Shown: piece by piece, positions 18,566 to 26,708 of the stretch | How the letters are laid out: each line of letters begins with the position of its first letter | How positions within the stretch are numbered: position 1 is the first letter of the stretch | Source of the DNA: Candidatus Saccharimonadota bacterium | Lineage (GTDB): Bacteria > Patescibacteriota > Saccharimonadia > Saccharimonadales > Saccharimonadaceae | Direction of reading: 5' to 3' | Assembly: GCA_017432305.1 (NCBI GenBank) | Contig: JAFRJK010000005.1 | Coordinates: forward strand, 93,780 to 157,779 | DNA length: 64,000 nucleotides | Translations under genes and position numbers: made by a program | Notes under the pieces: generated by a model | What the model was told of the DNA's origin: nothing | Seen by the model: the letters and a program-made list of their open reading frames with translations, nothing else | The model's database searches: none

Positions 18566-18587
18566 TAGGTAGGATTTTGATTGGAAG

Positions 18588-18612
18588 GCAGAGATGATTT
18601 CTCTGCTTTTTG
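18588..18612 (+). terminator. Intrinsic terminator or attenuator hairpin
   Basis: GCAGAGA and TCTCTGC pair around a five-base loop and are followed by TTTTTGTT. It lies downstream of the promoter at 18537 and 22 bases before the next start codon, so it could attenuate that gene as well as end upstream transcripts. Confidence 0.65.
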
Positions 18613-18633
18613 TTGGCGAGAACAAGGGGAAAA

Positions 18634-19023
18634 ATGTGTAATATTATAGATATTATCCGTTCAGCGGACAAAACAATCGTTTTAATAGATGACTATGTGG
18701 ACGAACAGGCTCTGAAAATTTTGAGCTATAAAAAAGACCACGTTAGTGTAAAAGTTTATTCAAGAAACTCATTTTTTGCGAATATGAGGAATGTTAAGAG
18801 GAGAATAACTTTTCGAGCGGGGTTTGACTATATTGTGACAAGTGAATTTAGCGATAGATACTTATTAATTGATGGGAAAAATCTTTATATTTTGTCTGGG
18901 TCGCTCAGAAGAACAGGGAAAAGAGGGAATTTTGCGGTTCGGATATTTGGCTATGAGGAAGTGAAAAGGATGCTATATCGGATGGAAAATATAGAGAAGT
19001 TAAAGGTAAGATATATGATATAA
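18634..19023 (+). CDS. Small PLD-like / ORF6N C-terminal-like protein
   Basis: A 129-residue protein. It resembles the phospholipase D-like C-terminal part found in many small bacterial proteins: an N-terminal strand 'TIVLIDDYVDEQALKIL' and a later SDRYLLIDGKNLYILSGSLRRTGKRG segment (family DRFLIID..vYHIGaSLKDLGKK). The complete HKD motif (HxKxxxxD) is not visible, so catalysis is doubtful. The ATG at 18634 has an AAGGGGA ribosome site; an upstream TTG is less likely. The next gene has its own promoter at the end of this gene. Role unknown. Confidence 0.55.
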   Translation: MCNIIDIIRSADKTIVLIDDYVDEQALKILSYKKDHVSVKVYSRNSFFANMRNVKRRITFRAGFDYIVTSEFSDRYLLIDGKNLYILSGSLRRTGKRGNFAVRIFGYEEVKRMLYRMENIEKLKVRYMI

Positions 19024-19024
19024 T
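19019..19024 (+). promoter_or_regulatory. -10 box of leaderless promoter
   Basis: TGA-TATAAT overlaps the stop of the previous gene and ends six bases before ATG 19031. Confidence 0.6.
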
Positions 19025-19030
19025 AGAGGC

Positions 19031-19612
19031 ATGGATGAGAAAGACGTAAAAGATAAAGACATCAAAATTTTGGCAGTTGTTGGAATGAGTGGATCTGGGA
19101 AATCGGTAGTGGTTGACCATTTGACGTCGCTTGGTTTTCCGAAAGTATATTTCGGAGGAATGATTTTAAAAGAGATGGAAAATCGGGGGATTGGAATTAC
19201 GCCGGAAAATGAGAAGAAGTTCCGCGAGATGATTCGAGAGACAGAGGGGAAAGATTGGGTTGTTTTACAAGTTGTGAAAGAAGTTAAGAACTTAATCAGT
19301 GCGGGACAAAAGAGAATCGTTTTAGATGGTCTTTATACTTGGACGGAGTATAAGATTTTAAAGAAAGAATTTCCGGGAAAAATTACAGTGCTTTCGGTGG
19401 TGGTTGATAAGAATTTGAGACATGGTAGAGTTGGGAAAAGGGCTGAGAGGCCGCTTAATACAGAGGAGATTCAAGAGCGTGATAGATCTGAGATTGAGAA
19501 TCTAGAAAAAGGTGGACCGATTGCGATTGCGGATTATTACGTCTTAAATAACTCGACAGTCGAAGATTTGAACAATGGGGTGGATGAAGTCTTAAAAAAG
19601 ATTGAATTTTAG
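19031..19612 (+). CDS. P-loop kinase, dephospho-CoA kinase-like
   Basis: A 193-residue P-loop NTPase. The Walker A is GMSGSGKS near residues 17-24, followed by a segment 'GFPKVYFGGMILKEM' and an arginine-rich lid (HGRVGKRAERP). This looks like the archaeal/CPR 'dephospho-CoA kinase-related' or UMP/CMP-kinase-like family, but a classical CoaE assignment is not secure. It is followed 10 bases later by polA with an AGGGAGG site, so the two are probably co-transcribed. Confidence 0.6.
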   Translation: MDEKDVKDKDIKILAVVGMSGSGKSVVVDHLTSLGFPKVYFGGMILKEMENRGIGITPENEKKFREMIRETEGKDWVVLQVVKEVKNLISAGQKRIVLDGLYTWTEYKILKKEFPGKITVLSVVVDKNLRHGRVGKRAERPLNTEEIQERDRSEIENLEKGGPIAIADYYVLNNSTVEDLNNGVDEVLKKIEF

Positions 19613-19622
19613 GGAGGCTAAA

Positions 19623-22070
19623 ATGAAAAGACTAGTAGTGATCGATGGGAAAAGTGTTTTTTATCGAGGCTACTATGCGATGGGGAATCTTTCGCGTGGG
19701 GACGGAACGCCGACGTCGGGAATATATGGATTCGCGACAATCGCAATGGAAATCGTAAAGAAACTTTCTCCGACTAAAGTGGTAGTGGCTTGGGATAAGG
19801 CGCATACTTCAACAGAGAAGAGACTCGCGATTTATTCGGAATATAAGGCAGGAAGAGTAAAGCCACCGGAAGATTTTTATGCTCAAATTCCACTTCTTAA
19901 AGACTTAATTTTAGCTTTAGGATGGGGATTTTTAGAGTGTGATGGATACGAAGCGGATGATATTATCGGAACTTTAGCCCTACAAGCCGATAAAGAATTA
20001 GATAAAAATGGGAAATGCGAATGGGAGACCTTTATCGTTTCGAGCGATCTTGATATGCTTCAAGTGGTGGATGAAAATACAAGGATGTACCGACTTTTGA
20101 AGGGATTTTCGAGTCTTGAAGAGTTGGATGTTAAGGGGGTGGAAGAGAAATACGGGATAAAGAAGGCACAATTTTTAGACCTCAAGGCAATAAAAGGAGA
20201 TGCATCGGATAATATTCCGGGGGTACCAGGAATTGGCGAAAAAGGAGCAGTAAAACTCTTAAATGAATATGGGACGCTTGACGGAGTTTATGATCATATT
20301 AATGAGATTACAGGCTCGATTCAGAAGAAGTTGATTGAGGGGAAAGAGTCGGTTTATATGTCTTATCAACTTGCTAAAATCATGACAGATGCGCCGATAT
20401 CGTTGGAGGATGTACCAGATTTAGTAATCAATAAAGAGAGGATTGTTAAGGCTTTAAAGGATTTAGAGTTTTTCTCGTTAGTTCGAAAGTATAGCGAGGA
20501 ACTAGGAGGAGTTAAAACTAGGACGGGCGAAGAGGAAAAACGGAGCGAGCTAAAGGAAGCTCTAAAAAGGGCAAGGGAAAAGACAGAAGAGTCGAAAAAA
20601 GAAGTCTCAGGAGAAAAATTAGAAGAAATCCCGAAAGATTTGATTATCCGAAAAGATATTAAAGCGGAAATGCATTCAAACGAGGAGTTCGCAAAGCGGA
20701 TTCTAGGCGGAGAGAAGTATTGGGATGTTAACCAAGCAGAGTTTTTGATTGACCCACTTTCAAGAAGGGGAGAGAATCAGCTTGGACTTGATTTTGAGAC
20801 GGATTTAAACGAAAGATATCTAAAAGAAAGAGCGATTTTTAGTAAAAATGAGCGACTTTTTAAGGTCTTTTCAGAGTTTGATTTACCGATGATACCGGTT
20901 CTTTATAAAATGGAAAAAATCGGAGTTAGGATATCGAAAGACCACTTTAACAGATTAAAAACGGAGTTTGAAAAGCGGGTCTCGGAGATTGAACAAAAAA
21001 TTTATACAGTTTCTGGGACTAAATTCAATATAAATTCACCGATTCAACTGTCTGAAGTTTTATTTGAAAAGTTAGCACTCCCAACGAAGGGAATAAAAAA
21101 GACTTCGAGGGGTTTTTCAACTGGTGCGAAGGAGCTAGAAAAGTTAGTAAACACGCATGAGATTATCCCATTAATCATGGAATATCGAGAAAATGCAAAA
21201 TTGCTCTCGACTTATATTCTCCCGTTACCAGCCTTAGTGGATAAAGATGACACGATTCACACAACTTTTACGCAAGATGTGACAGCTACAGGAAGGCTTT
21301 CTTCTATTAACCCAAATCTTCAAAATATTCCAGTTCGAACGGAGGTGGGGAAGGAAATTCGAAAAGGATTTGTCGCGAGAGAGGGAAAGGTCTTTATTTC
21401 GGCGGATTATGCACAATTCGAACTTCGTCTTGCGGCGGCACTTGCAAATGATGAAGCGCTAATCTCGAACTTTAACTCGGGAGTAGATATTCATACAAAG
21501 ACGGCAAGCGAGGTGTTCAATGTGCCAATGGATGAGGTGACAAAGGGACAACGTCGAGCGGCGAAAGTGATTAATTTCGGAGTGATGTATGGGATGAGTC
21601 CAAAGGGATTAGCCGATGCGACAGGGATGAGTTATTATGAAGCGAAGAATTTTATTGAGGATTATTTCAAGGTTCGAAGTCCAATTAAGGATTACTTAAA
21701 TAAAATTCTAGAACAGGCAAAGACGCTTGGTTATGTTGAGACACTTTATGGACGAAGGCGCCCGACGCCGGATGTAAAGTCACCGAATTTTGTGGTTCGG
21801 ATGGCGGCGGAAAGAGCGGCGCAAAACATGCCGATTCAGGGGACAGAAGCGGACTTAATGAAGCGAGCAATGATTGAAGTTGATAAGATTTTACCAAAGG
21901 GTGCAGACCTAGTTTTACAGATTCACGATAGTTTGATTGTTGAATGTGATTGGGATTTGGCAAAGGAAGTTTCAAAAGTTCTAAAGCATGTGATGGAGAC
22001 GGTCGCACCAGAATTGCCGGTAAAGCTGGCGGTTGAGATTACGACGGGGAAAGATTGGGGCGAACTATAA
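19623..22070 (+). CDS. polA: DNA polymerase I without proofreading domain
   Basis: An 815-residue family A DNA polymerase for gap filling and Okazaki-fragment processing. Residues 1-290 are the 5'-3' exonuclease with its Asp-rich metal site (YEADDIIGTL, VSSDLDMLQ, GDASDNIPGVPGIG). Residues 300-420 are a short Lys/Glu-rich linker and remnant in which I see no DxE exonuclease motif. The polymerase follows with motif A (SADYAQFELR near 594), motif B (RRAAKVINFGVMYGMSP) and motif C (QIHDSLIVE near 766). ATG 19623 is chosen because a GGAGG site sits directly before it; an upstream TTG overlaps the previous gene. Confidence 0.95.
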   Translation: MKRLVVIDGKSVFYRGYYAMGNLSRGDGTPTSGIYGFATIAMEIVKKLSPTKVVVAWDKAHTSTEKRLAIYSEYKAGRVKPPEDFYAQIPLLKDLILALGWGFLECDGYEADDIIGTLALQADKELDKNGKCEWETFIVSSDLDMLQVVDENTRMYRLLKGFSSLEELDVKGVEEKYGIKKAQFLDLKAIKGDASDNIPGVPGIGEKGAVKLLNEYGTLDGVYDHINEITGSIQKKLIEGKESVYMSYQLAKIMTDAPISLEDVPDLVINKERIVKALKDLEFFSLVRKYSEELGGVKTRTGEEEKRSELKEALKRAREKTEESKKEVSGEKLEEIPKDLIIRKDIKAEMHSNEEFAKRILGGEKYWDVNQAEFLIDPLSRRGENQLGLDFETDLNERYLKERAIFSKNERLFKVFSEFDLPMIPVLYKMEKIGVRISKDHFNRLKTEFEKRVSEIEQKIYTVSGTKFNINSPIQLSEVLFEKLALPTKGIKKTSRGFSTGAKELEKLVNTHEIIPLIMEYRENAKLLSTYILPLPALVDKDDTIHTTFTQDVTATGRLSSINPNLQNIPVRTEVGKEIRKGFVAREGKVFISADYAQFELRLAAALANDEALISNFNSGVDIHTKTASEVFNVPMDEVTKGQRRAAKVINFGVMYGMSPKGLADATGMSYYEAKNFIEDYFKVRSPIKDYLNKILEQAKTLGYVETLYGRRRPTPDVKSPNFVVRMAAERAAQNMPIQGTEADLMKRAMIEVDKILPKGADLVLQIHDSLIVECDWDLAKEVSKVLKHVMETVAPELPVKLAVEITTGKDWGEL

Positions 22071-22093
22071 CACTAAATAAAAGCGCTTTATGA

Positions 22094-22099
22094 TATAAT
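22094..22099 (+). promoter_or_regulatory. -10 box, short-leader promoter
   Basis: TGA-TATAAT lies 13 bases before ATG 22113, giving a leader of about six bases. Confidence 0.5.
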
Positions 22100-22112
22100 A
22101 TAAGCAGCGTTT

Positions 22113-22517
22113 ATGAAAAAAATAGTCGAAGATTTAAAGATAATTTTTAAGAAACACAAGTCAGTGCTTTTTATTATGACAATTTTGTTCTTGGCGTCGC
22201 TTGCGCTTTTCATTTTTGCGCTCTTAAATCTTGGTTCAAATACGACAGTTGTTAAGACCTCTTATGGCGATATTGGAAGATACCAAGGCGGGGAAATCTC
22301 GTCGATGGCTAATTCTGGAGGATATTCTGATGGGGTTTGGACGGAGAGATTTGCATATCCAATTTTGGCAATTGTTTTTGGGGTTTTGCATAATTTTTTG
22401 GCGATTAAATTGTTTGAGAAGAAAGGGAAAGGGGCGGCGATTTTGTTCTTAGTTTTCTCAATTGCGATGGTGATTATGACGTTTATAGTTTTCGGGAGAT
22501 TACTCGGAGAAGGCTAG
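22113..22517 (+). CDS. Small membrane protein of unknown function
   Basis: A 134-residue protein with a basic N-terminus and three hydrophobic helices (about 18-40, 80-100 and 106-128). A soluble loop of 40 residues rich in Gly, Ser and Tyr lies between helices 1 and 2. I do not recognise a family. It precedes the GT2 glycosyltransferase gene by 27 bases and probably shares its transcript, so a role with that membrane enzyme is possible. Confidence 0.65.
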   Translation: MKKIVEDLKIIFKKHKSVLFIMTILFLASLALFIFALLNLGSNTTVVKTSYGDIGRYQGGEISSMANSGGYSDGVWTERFAYPILAIVFGVLHNFLAIKLFEKKGKGAAILFLVFSIAMVIMTFIVFGRLLGEG

Positions 22518-22544
22518 AAAACGAATCTTAGATTGAGGTTTAAG

Positions 22545-24305
22545 ATGAAAAAATTGAAGAAAAAAGAACCAAGATTTTTGCCACATACAAAGAGTGATTG
22601 GGCTGATAATGAAATCCCACAGGGAAAGAGAACAAGAAAATATCGTTTTTTTGAGATTTTACCAGGCGTTTTATCTTATTCGATAATTATAATTTTAATT
22701 GTACTTTCGATTGTTTCGCCGGCGCTTGGGTCAATTTATTTACTTGCGATTATTGCAATCACATTGGTAAAAGCAGTTGGAGTGGCTTATCGTACGGTCC
22801 AAGGTTATAACACGGTGAAGCGAGCAGAGAGAGTCGATTGGCATAAGCGAGTGGAGGACTTAAAAGATCCGCACGAGGCTTATGAAAGACTATATTCAAC
22901 AGAGGTAAAGCGACTAAAACTTCTTGACGTTGCAAGACTAAAACACGATCACAATAAAGAGAAAGAACTAGAAAAATATTCATTTCATGTCGAGGACCAT
23001 TTAGCGATTTTAAAGGCGATGGCAGCAGGGGAAGAAGGTTTTATTGACCCAAGAGGGATTTTCCACGCAGTGCTTCTAATGGCATATAACGAGGGAATTG
23101 AGGTTTTAGAACCATCGATTGAAGCAGTTTTAAATTCGACTTTTCCGAGTGAAAAAATTATTATGGTGCTTGGGTATGAAGAGCGTGGTGGGGAGGAAAT
23201 GGAAAAAACTGCAAAAGAGCTGCTTAAAAAATATGAGTCAAAATTTTATAAGTTTATGATTGTAAAACACCCAGATGGATTGCCGGGTGAGATAAAGGGG
23301 AAGGGACCAAACCTATGTTATGCAGGAAAGGCATTAGAGCAATTTGTTCGTGATGAAAAAATCCCAATTGAAAATGTGATTGTAACCTCACTTGATTCAG
23401 ACAATAGAATGAGTGAGAAATATCTTGATTATGTTGCGTACGAATTTGCAACTCGTCCAGACAGACAGAGATTAAGTTACCAACCGGTTTCGCTCTTTAT
23501 GAATAATATTTGGGATGCGACAGCACCAATGCGGGTGATTGCGATTTCGAACTCGTTCTTTAATGTGATTTCGACGATGCGTCCACATACAATTAGAAAT
23601 TTCGCATCACACTCGCAACCGCTGAAGGCACTTTCGGAAATGGACTTTTGGAGTAAGAGAACAATTGTCGAAGACGGGCACCAATATTGGAGAAGTTTGT
23701 TCCATTTTCATGGGGATTATGAAGTAATTCCAATCAGAGTTGCGATTTATCAGGACGCGGTTCTAGAAGAGACATTTTTAAAAACTTTGAAGGCACAGTT
23801 TGTTCAACTTAGACGATGGGATTATGGTGCAAGTGATGTGGCGTTTGTTGGGGTGAGACTGTTTTCAAAAGAAAGAAAGAGAGTGGGGAAGATGAAATTT
23901 ATTCCGCTTCTCGCAAAGTTTTGGCGACTTTTAGATGGACATGTAATGCTTGCGGCAATGAGCCCGATTGTGGCATTCGGGGGCTGGGTACCGAGATTAA
24001 TGAATTATGAATCGAAGGATTTAATTACTTATAATCTTCCGGAGACGGTTGGGATTGTACAGTTTTTTGCGTCGATTGGGCTTATGGCGACGATTATCGT
24101 ATCGCTTCGGATGCTCCCGCCGAGACCGTCTAACTCGAAGAAAATTCCGAAAATCGTTATGGTTCTTCAATGGGTGCTTATGCCAGTAGTTGCGATTGTT
24201 TATCAGAGCTTTTGCGCGTTTTATTCCCAAACAAGGCTCATGCTTGGGAAATATATGGAGAAGTTTGATGTGACGAAAAAAGTAATAAAGAAAAAGCCAA
24301 GTTAA
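22545..24305 (+). CDS. Membrane GT2 family glycosyltransferase
   Basis: A 586-residue membrane-embedded glycosyltransferase with a GT2 catalytic domain. Two helices lie near residues 45-85, then the GT-A domain with a DSD motif (VTSLDSDNRM near 285), a VEDGHQYW acid region near 368 and a QLRRWDYG motif (Q-x-x-R-W type) near 418, then three or four C-terminal helices. The D,D,ED,QxxRW pattern is that of processive enzymes such as cellulose/hyaluronan synthases. The product is not known; an envelope polysaccharide is likely. ATG 22545 follows a TTGAGG site. It converges on queH with a 4-base overlap of the 3' ends. Confidence 0.85.
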   Translation: MKKLKKKEPRFLPHTKSDWADNEIPQGKRTRKYRFFEILPGVLSYSIIIILIVLSIVSPALGSIYLLAIIAITLVKAVGVAYRTVQGYNTVKRAERVDWHKRVEDLKDPHEAYERLYSTEVKRLKLLDVARLKHDHNKEKELEKYSFHVEDHLAILKAMAAGEEGFIDPRGIFHAVLLMAYNEGIEVLEPSIEAVLNSTFPSEKIIMVLGYEERGGEEMEKTAKELLKKYESKFYKFMIVKHPDGLPGEIKGKGPNLCYAGKALEQFVRDEKIPIENVIVTSLDSDNRMSEKYLDYVAYEFATRPDRQRLSYQPVSLFMNNIWDATAPMRVIAISNSFFNVISTMRPHTIRNFASHSQPLKALSEMDFWSKRTIVEDGHQYWRSLFHFHGDYEVIPIRVAIYQDAVLEETFLKTLKAQFVQLRRWDYGASDVAFVGVRLFSKERKRVGKMKFIPLLAKFWRLLDGHVMLAAMSPIVAFGGWVPRLMNYESKDLITYNLPETVGIVQFFASIGLMATIIVSLRMLPPRPSNSKKIPKIVMVLQWVLMPVVAIVYQSFCAFYSQTRLMLGKYMEKFDVTKKVIKKKPS

Positions 24306-24931
24306 TTTTTCGTAGTTTCTTCAATAAGACGGCGGGCGTTTTCGTTCGTTGGTTTTAAATTTAATTCTTTGAATAATTTTTTATTGTTTTTAGCAAAGGT
24401 AGATTCTTCTTCGGAATAAACACATCCGCAATATTTTTGCATATAGAGACCGGCGGCACGAGCTTCATCTTGGCCGTAACGCCAACCTTCACGGAAATCG
24501 CGGTAGAGAAAAGTTAAATTATATTCGGTTGCTAGCTCTTCGAGAAGCTTGGCGATAAAATCGTGTTTTTGGTAGATGGAGTAGAGAAGAGTAGTAGAAA
24601 CCGTGTCGAAATTATTGGCTTTTGCGTATTCACAGAGCTTTCGGAGGCGGAGGGGATAACAATAGGCTTCACAGCGCTTTGAGAGGTCATCTAAAGCGCT
24701 TTTGTTTATATTGCAGACAAATTCGTCAAGTCCGTACTCGTCCTCTACTATGAGGCTTACATTAACTTTATTAGCATAAACTTTTAGACAATCGCGACGA
24801 GCGATGTATTCTTGCATGGGATGGATGTTTGGATTATAGAAAAAGAGAGTTGGCTCGATATTTTCGTCACGTAAAGATTTTATACAATAGACACTACAGG
24901 GAGCGCAGCAGGTGTGGAGTAAAAGTTTCAT
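24302..24931 (-). CDS. queH: Epoxyqueuosine reductase QueH
   Basis: A 209-residue DUF208/QueH protein, the non-cobalamin enzyme that reduces epoxyqueuosine to queuosine in tRNA wobble modification. It carries the adjacent Cys pair at the N-terminus (HTCCAPC, residues 7-12), a Cys-rich stretch CEAYCYPLR near 87-95, YNPNIHP near 33, DFREGW near 145 and a C-terminal CGC (near 170), which together form the iron-sulfur/metal sites. No other queuosine gene is in the window, so the cell may salvage precursors. An AAGGA site precedes the ATG, directly after a 39-codon small reading frame that shares its promoter. Confidence 0.93.
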   Translation of the reverse strand: MKLLLHTCCAPCSVYCIKSLRDENIEPTLFFYNPNIHPMQEYIARRDCLKVYANKVNVSLIVEDEYGLDEFVCNINKSALDDLSKRCEAYCYPLRLRKLCEYAKANNFDTVSTTLLYSIYQKHDFIAKLLEELATEYNLTFLYRDFREGWRYGQDEARAAGLYMQKYCGCVYSEEESTFAKNNKKLFKELNLKPTNENARRLIEETTKN

Positions 24932-24946
24932 TAGTCCTTCTTTTTC

Positions 24947-25066
24947 TTAAAATTCGATTTTTTCAAAAAGGGAATTAAACTTTTTCTTATTTCTATCTTT
25001 TAAATCGTAGGTATTTAGAATAGAAGATTTTCTAATTTCGATACTATTTTTAATATTTTCGTCCAT
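24947..25066 (-). CDS. 39-residue small protein upstream of queH
   Basis: A short reading frame (starts MDENIKNSIEIRKSS, ends LFEKIEF) with a GGGAG ribosome site eight bases before its ATG and a promoter further upstream. It is Lys/Asn/Ile-rich, with no membrane segment. It ends 15 bases before queH, so both are probably on one mRNA. No family is recognised. It may be a real small protein or a leader peptide; coding is supported only by the ribosome site and position. Confidence 0.45.
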   Translation of the reverse strand: MDENIKNSIEIRKSSILNTYDLKDRNKKKFNSLFEKIEF

Positions 25067-25088
25067 AGTTTAACTCCCGTGGATATTA

Positions 25089-25117
25089 AAAATATGTCTT
25101 ATACTAAGACATATTTT
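25089..25117. promoter_or_regulatory. 13-bp perfect palindrome, candidate operator of queH unit
   Basis: Arms aaaatatgtctta and taagacatatttt are perfectly complementary around a three-base centre. On the minus strand the palindrome overlaps the promoter of the small-ORF/queH unit: TTGACA at 25130-25125 and a -10-like TAGTAT at 25106-25101 (18-base spacing). A dimeric repressor binding here would block this promoter. Confidence 0.6.
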
Positions 25118-25133
25118 CTGTAATTGTCAAGGT

Positions 25134-25210
25134 TGGTGATCCGGGTGGGGCTCGAACCCACGACACCAAGCTTAAGAGGCTCGTGCTCTAACCAGCTGAG
25201 CTACCGGACC
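25134..25210 (-). tRNA. tRNA-Lys (anticodon CTT)
   Basis: A full cloverleaf of 77 bases on the minus strand: acceptor GGTCCGG/CCGGATC, D arm GCTC/GAGC, anticodon stem CGAGC/GCTTG with loop CTCTTAA (anticodon CTT, reads AAG), T arm GTGGG-TTCGAGC-CCCAC, discriminator A and an encoded CCA end. It lies between the queH promoter and a divergent small membrane protein gene. Confidence 0.97.
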
Positions 25211-25278
25211 GAATCACTCTGTTATTATACCACAGATTAGAGATTTTGAAAAGAGGAGGATTTTTATTCCACTTATGC

Positions 25279-25284
25279 TAAAAT
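25279..25284 (+). promoter_or_regulatory. -10 box of leaderless promoter
   Basis: TGC-TAAAAT ends six bases before ATG 25291. Confidence 0.6.
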
Positions 25285-25290
25285 AGAAAT

Positions 25291-25668
25291 ATGGAAAAGA
25301 AAATTAAAGCATACGAGAAATTTATTGAAGAGAAAACTAGTGGGAAACTTGGGCCGATTGAACGGGTGAAAGTCGCAGAATACCACAAAGAGATGGTTGC
25401 AAACTTTCAACATGAAAGACTCATCCATTTAATTATTATGTTGTTTTTCGTTGCAGTTTCGCTAGTTTTAATAGGGGCACTTGCTTGGAATATTTGTGAG
25501 ATGGGATTGATGTTTGAGATGGTTGCGTTTTATTTCTTAACCGCGCTCGTTGTTGTCCTTACTGCTTTTTACATTAAGCATTATTACTTTTTAGAGAATC
25601 ATATTCAAGGACTTTATAAGTATACAAAAAAGATTAGACTCGGCGGGGACGATAAAGAAGAAAAATAG
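25291..25668 (+). CDS. Small two-helix membrane protein, unknown
   Basis: A 125-residue protein: a charged N-terminal helix (residues 1-40), two membrane helices (about 44-66 and 74-98) and a basic/acidic cytoplasmic tail. I do not recognise a family. It is monocistronic: a predicted leaderless promoter in front and a strong bidirectional terminator right after. Confidence 0.6.
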   Translation: MEKKIKAYEKFIEEKTSGKLGPIERVKVAEYHKEMVANFQHERLIHLIIMLFFVAVSLVLIGALAWNICEMGLMFEMVAFYFLTALVVVLTAFYIKHYYFLENHIQGLYKYTKKIRLGGDDKEEK

Positions 25669-25675
25669 AAATAAC

Positions 25676-25705
25676 AAAAAACGAGAGAGAAAAACTCTCG
25701 TTTTT
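25676..25705. terminator. Bidirectional intrinsic terminator
   Basis: AAAAAACGAGAG pairs with CTCTCGTTTTT around a seven-base loop. It separates the plus-strand small membrane protein gene from the convergent AEC transporter gene and can serve both. Confidence 0.85.
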
Positions 25706-25706
25706 A

Positions 25707-26633
25707 TTAGCTGAAGAAAACTAGGACGATGATTGGAAGAGTGATGGCTGAGAGAATTGTCGAAAGGACGACAAGTTCGGAGCTTTCGGTCTGGTTGCCG
25801 CCGTATTTTTCAGCAAAAAGACCGAGTGAAGTTGCGGTAGGAAGAGCTTGAATAAGAGTACAGATTAAGACGACTTCGGAAGGAAAATGTAATAGGGTTG
25901 TTATTAGCCAAGTTGTTATTGGCGCGAGAACAAGTTGTAAAAGCGCAATGATTGCAAGACGCCAGCGTTTTAAAACTGTTTCGAGATGCGCGTGCGAGAG
26001 CATATAACCAATACAAATTAAGCTTAGTGGAGTAGTTGCGGCAGCAACGTAAGAAACTGCGTTTGAAATTGGGGAAGGGAGTTTTATTTGGGCGAGGAAG
26101 AGAATTGCTCCGATTGCGACGGCGAGAATGTTCGGATTAGTTAGAAGATCTTTTAAAAATTTTACGGAGAGTTTTCGTTCAAAAAGCCAAACGCCGTAAG
26201 AAAAGAGGGCAATATTAAATGCGACAATGAATCCGCAATAGGGAATAATTCCGGTTTGGCCAAAAGCAGTTGAGATGAGTGGATAACCGAGAAAAGTTGC
26301 GTTATTAAAGACGAAAGCGAATTTTGCTTCGTGTCTTAAATCGCCTTTAAAGAATTGGTTTGTGAAGAGAAAATAAGAGAGAATTATCATTGCAAGCATG
26401 GTTAAAAAGCCAGCGATAAAACCTTGAGAAAAAAGCGAAATCGAGTCAGCGGAATATTCAGAAGGAAAAGCATTTAGGAGAGCGGCAGGCATGAAAACAG
26501 AGAGGAGAAGATTAACAAGATCACGATTTGTGTCTTTCCCAATCATGTGAAAACGGCCCAAAATGAAACCGAGTACAATAATTATCGCAATCGTTATGAG
26601 AGAAAAATAGAAAGTTTGGAGATCTATACTCAT
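25707..26633 (-). CDS. AEC-family (auxin efflux carrier-like) transporter
   Basis: A 308-residue integral membrane protein with about ten helices in two five-helix halves, the pattern of the AEC/membrane-transport family that exports small carboxylates or related solutes. Visible family segments are LGRFHMIGKDTNRDLVNLLLSVFMPAALLNAF at the N-terminus and NNATFLGYPLI near residue 108, which carries the helix-breaking Asn-Pro region. The substrate is unknown. The ATG lies six bases after a TGC-TAAAAT box on the minus strand. Confidence 0.88.
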   Translation of the reverse strand: MSIDLQTFYFSLITIAIIIVLGFILGRFHMIGKDTNRDLVNLLLSVFMPAALLNAFPSEYSADSISLFSQGFIAGFLTMLAMIILSYFLFTNQFFKGDLRHEAKFAFVFNNATFLGYPLISTAFGQTGIIPYCGFIVAFNIALFSYGVWLFERKLSVKFLKDLLTNPNILAVAIGAILFLAQIKLPSPISNAVSYVAAATTPLSLICIGYMLSHAHLETVLKRWRLAIIALLQLVLAPITTWLITTLLHFPSEVVLICTLIQALPTATSLGLFAEKYGGNQTESSELVVLSTILSAITLPIIVLVFFS

Positions 26634-26639
26634 GTTTAT

Positions 26640-26645
26640 ATTTTA
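26640..26645 (-). promoter_or_regulatory. -10 box of leaderless promoter (AEC transporter)
   Basis: On the minus strand TGC-TAAAAT ends six bases before the ATG at 26633. Confidence 0.6.
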
Positions 26646-26668
26646 GCATAAGCGGAATAGACAAAACA

Positions 26669-26700
26669 AAAATCCACCAGTTTTAGAGCTGGTGGATTTT
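26669..26700. terminator. Intrinsic terminator
   Basis: AAAATCCACCAG and CTGGTGGATTTT form a perfect 12-bp stem with an eight-base loop and A/T flanks. It lies directly after the stop of the minus-strand gene at 26709 and before the AEC promoter. Confidence 0.85.
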
Positions 26701-26708
26701 AAGGCTGA

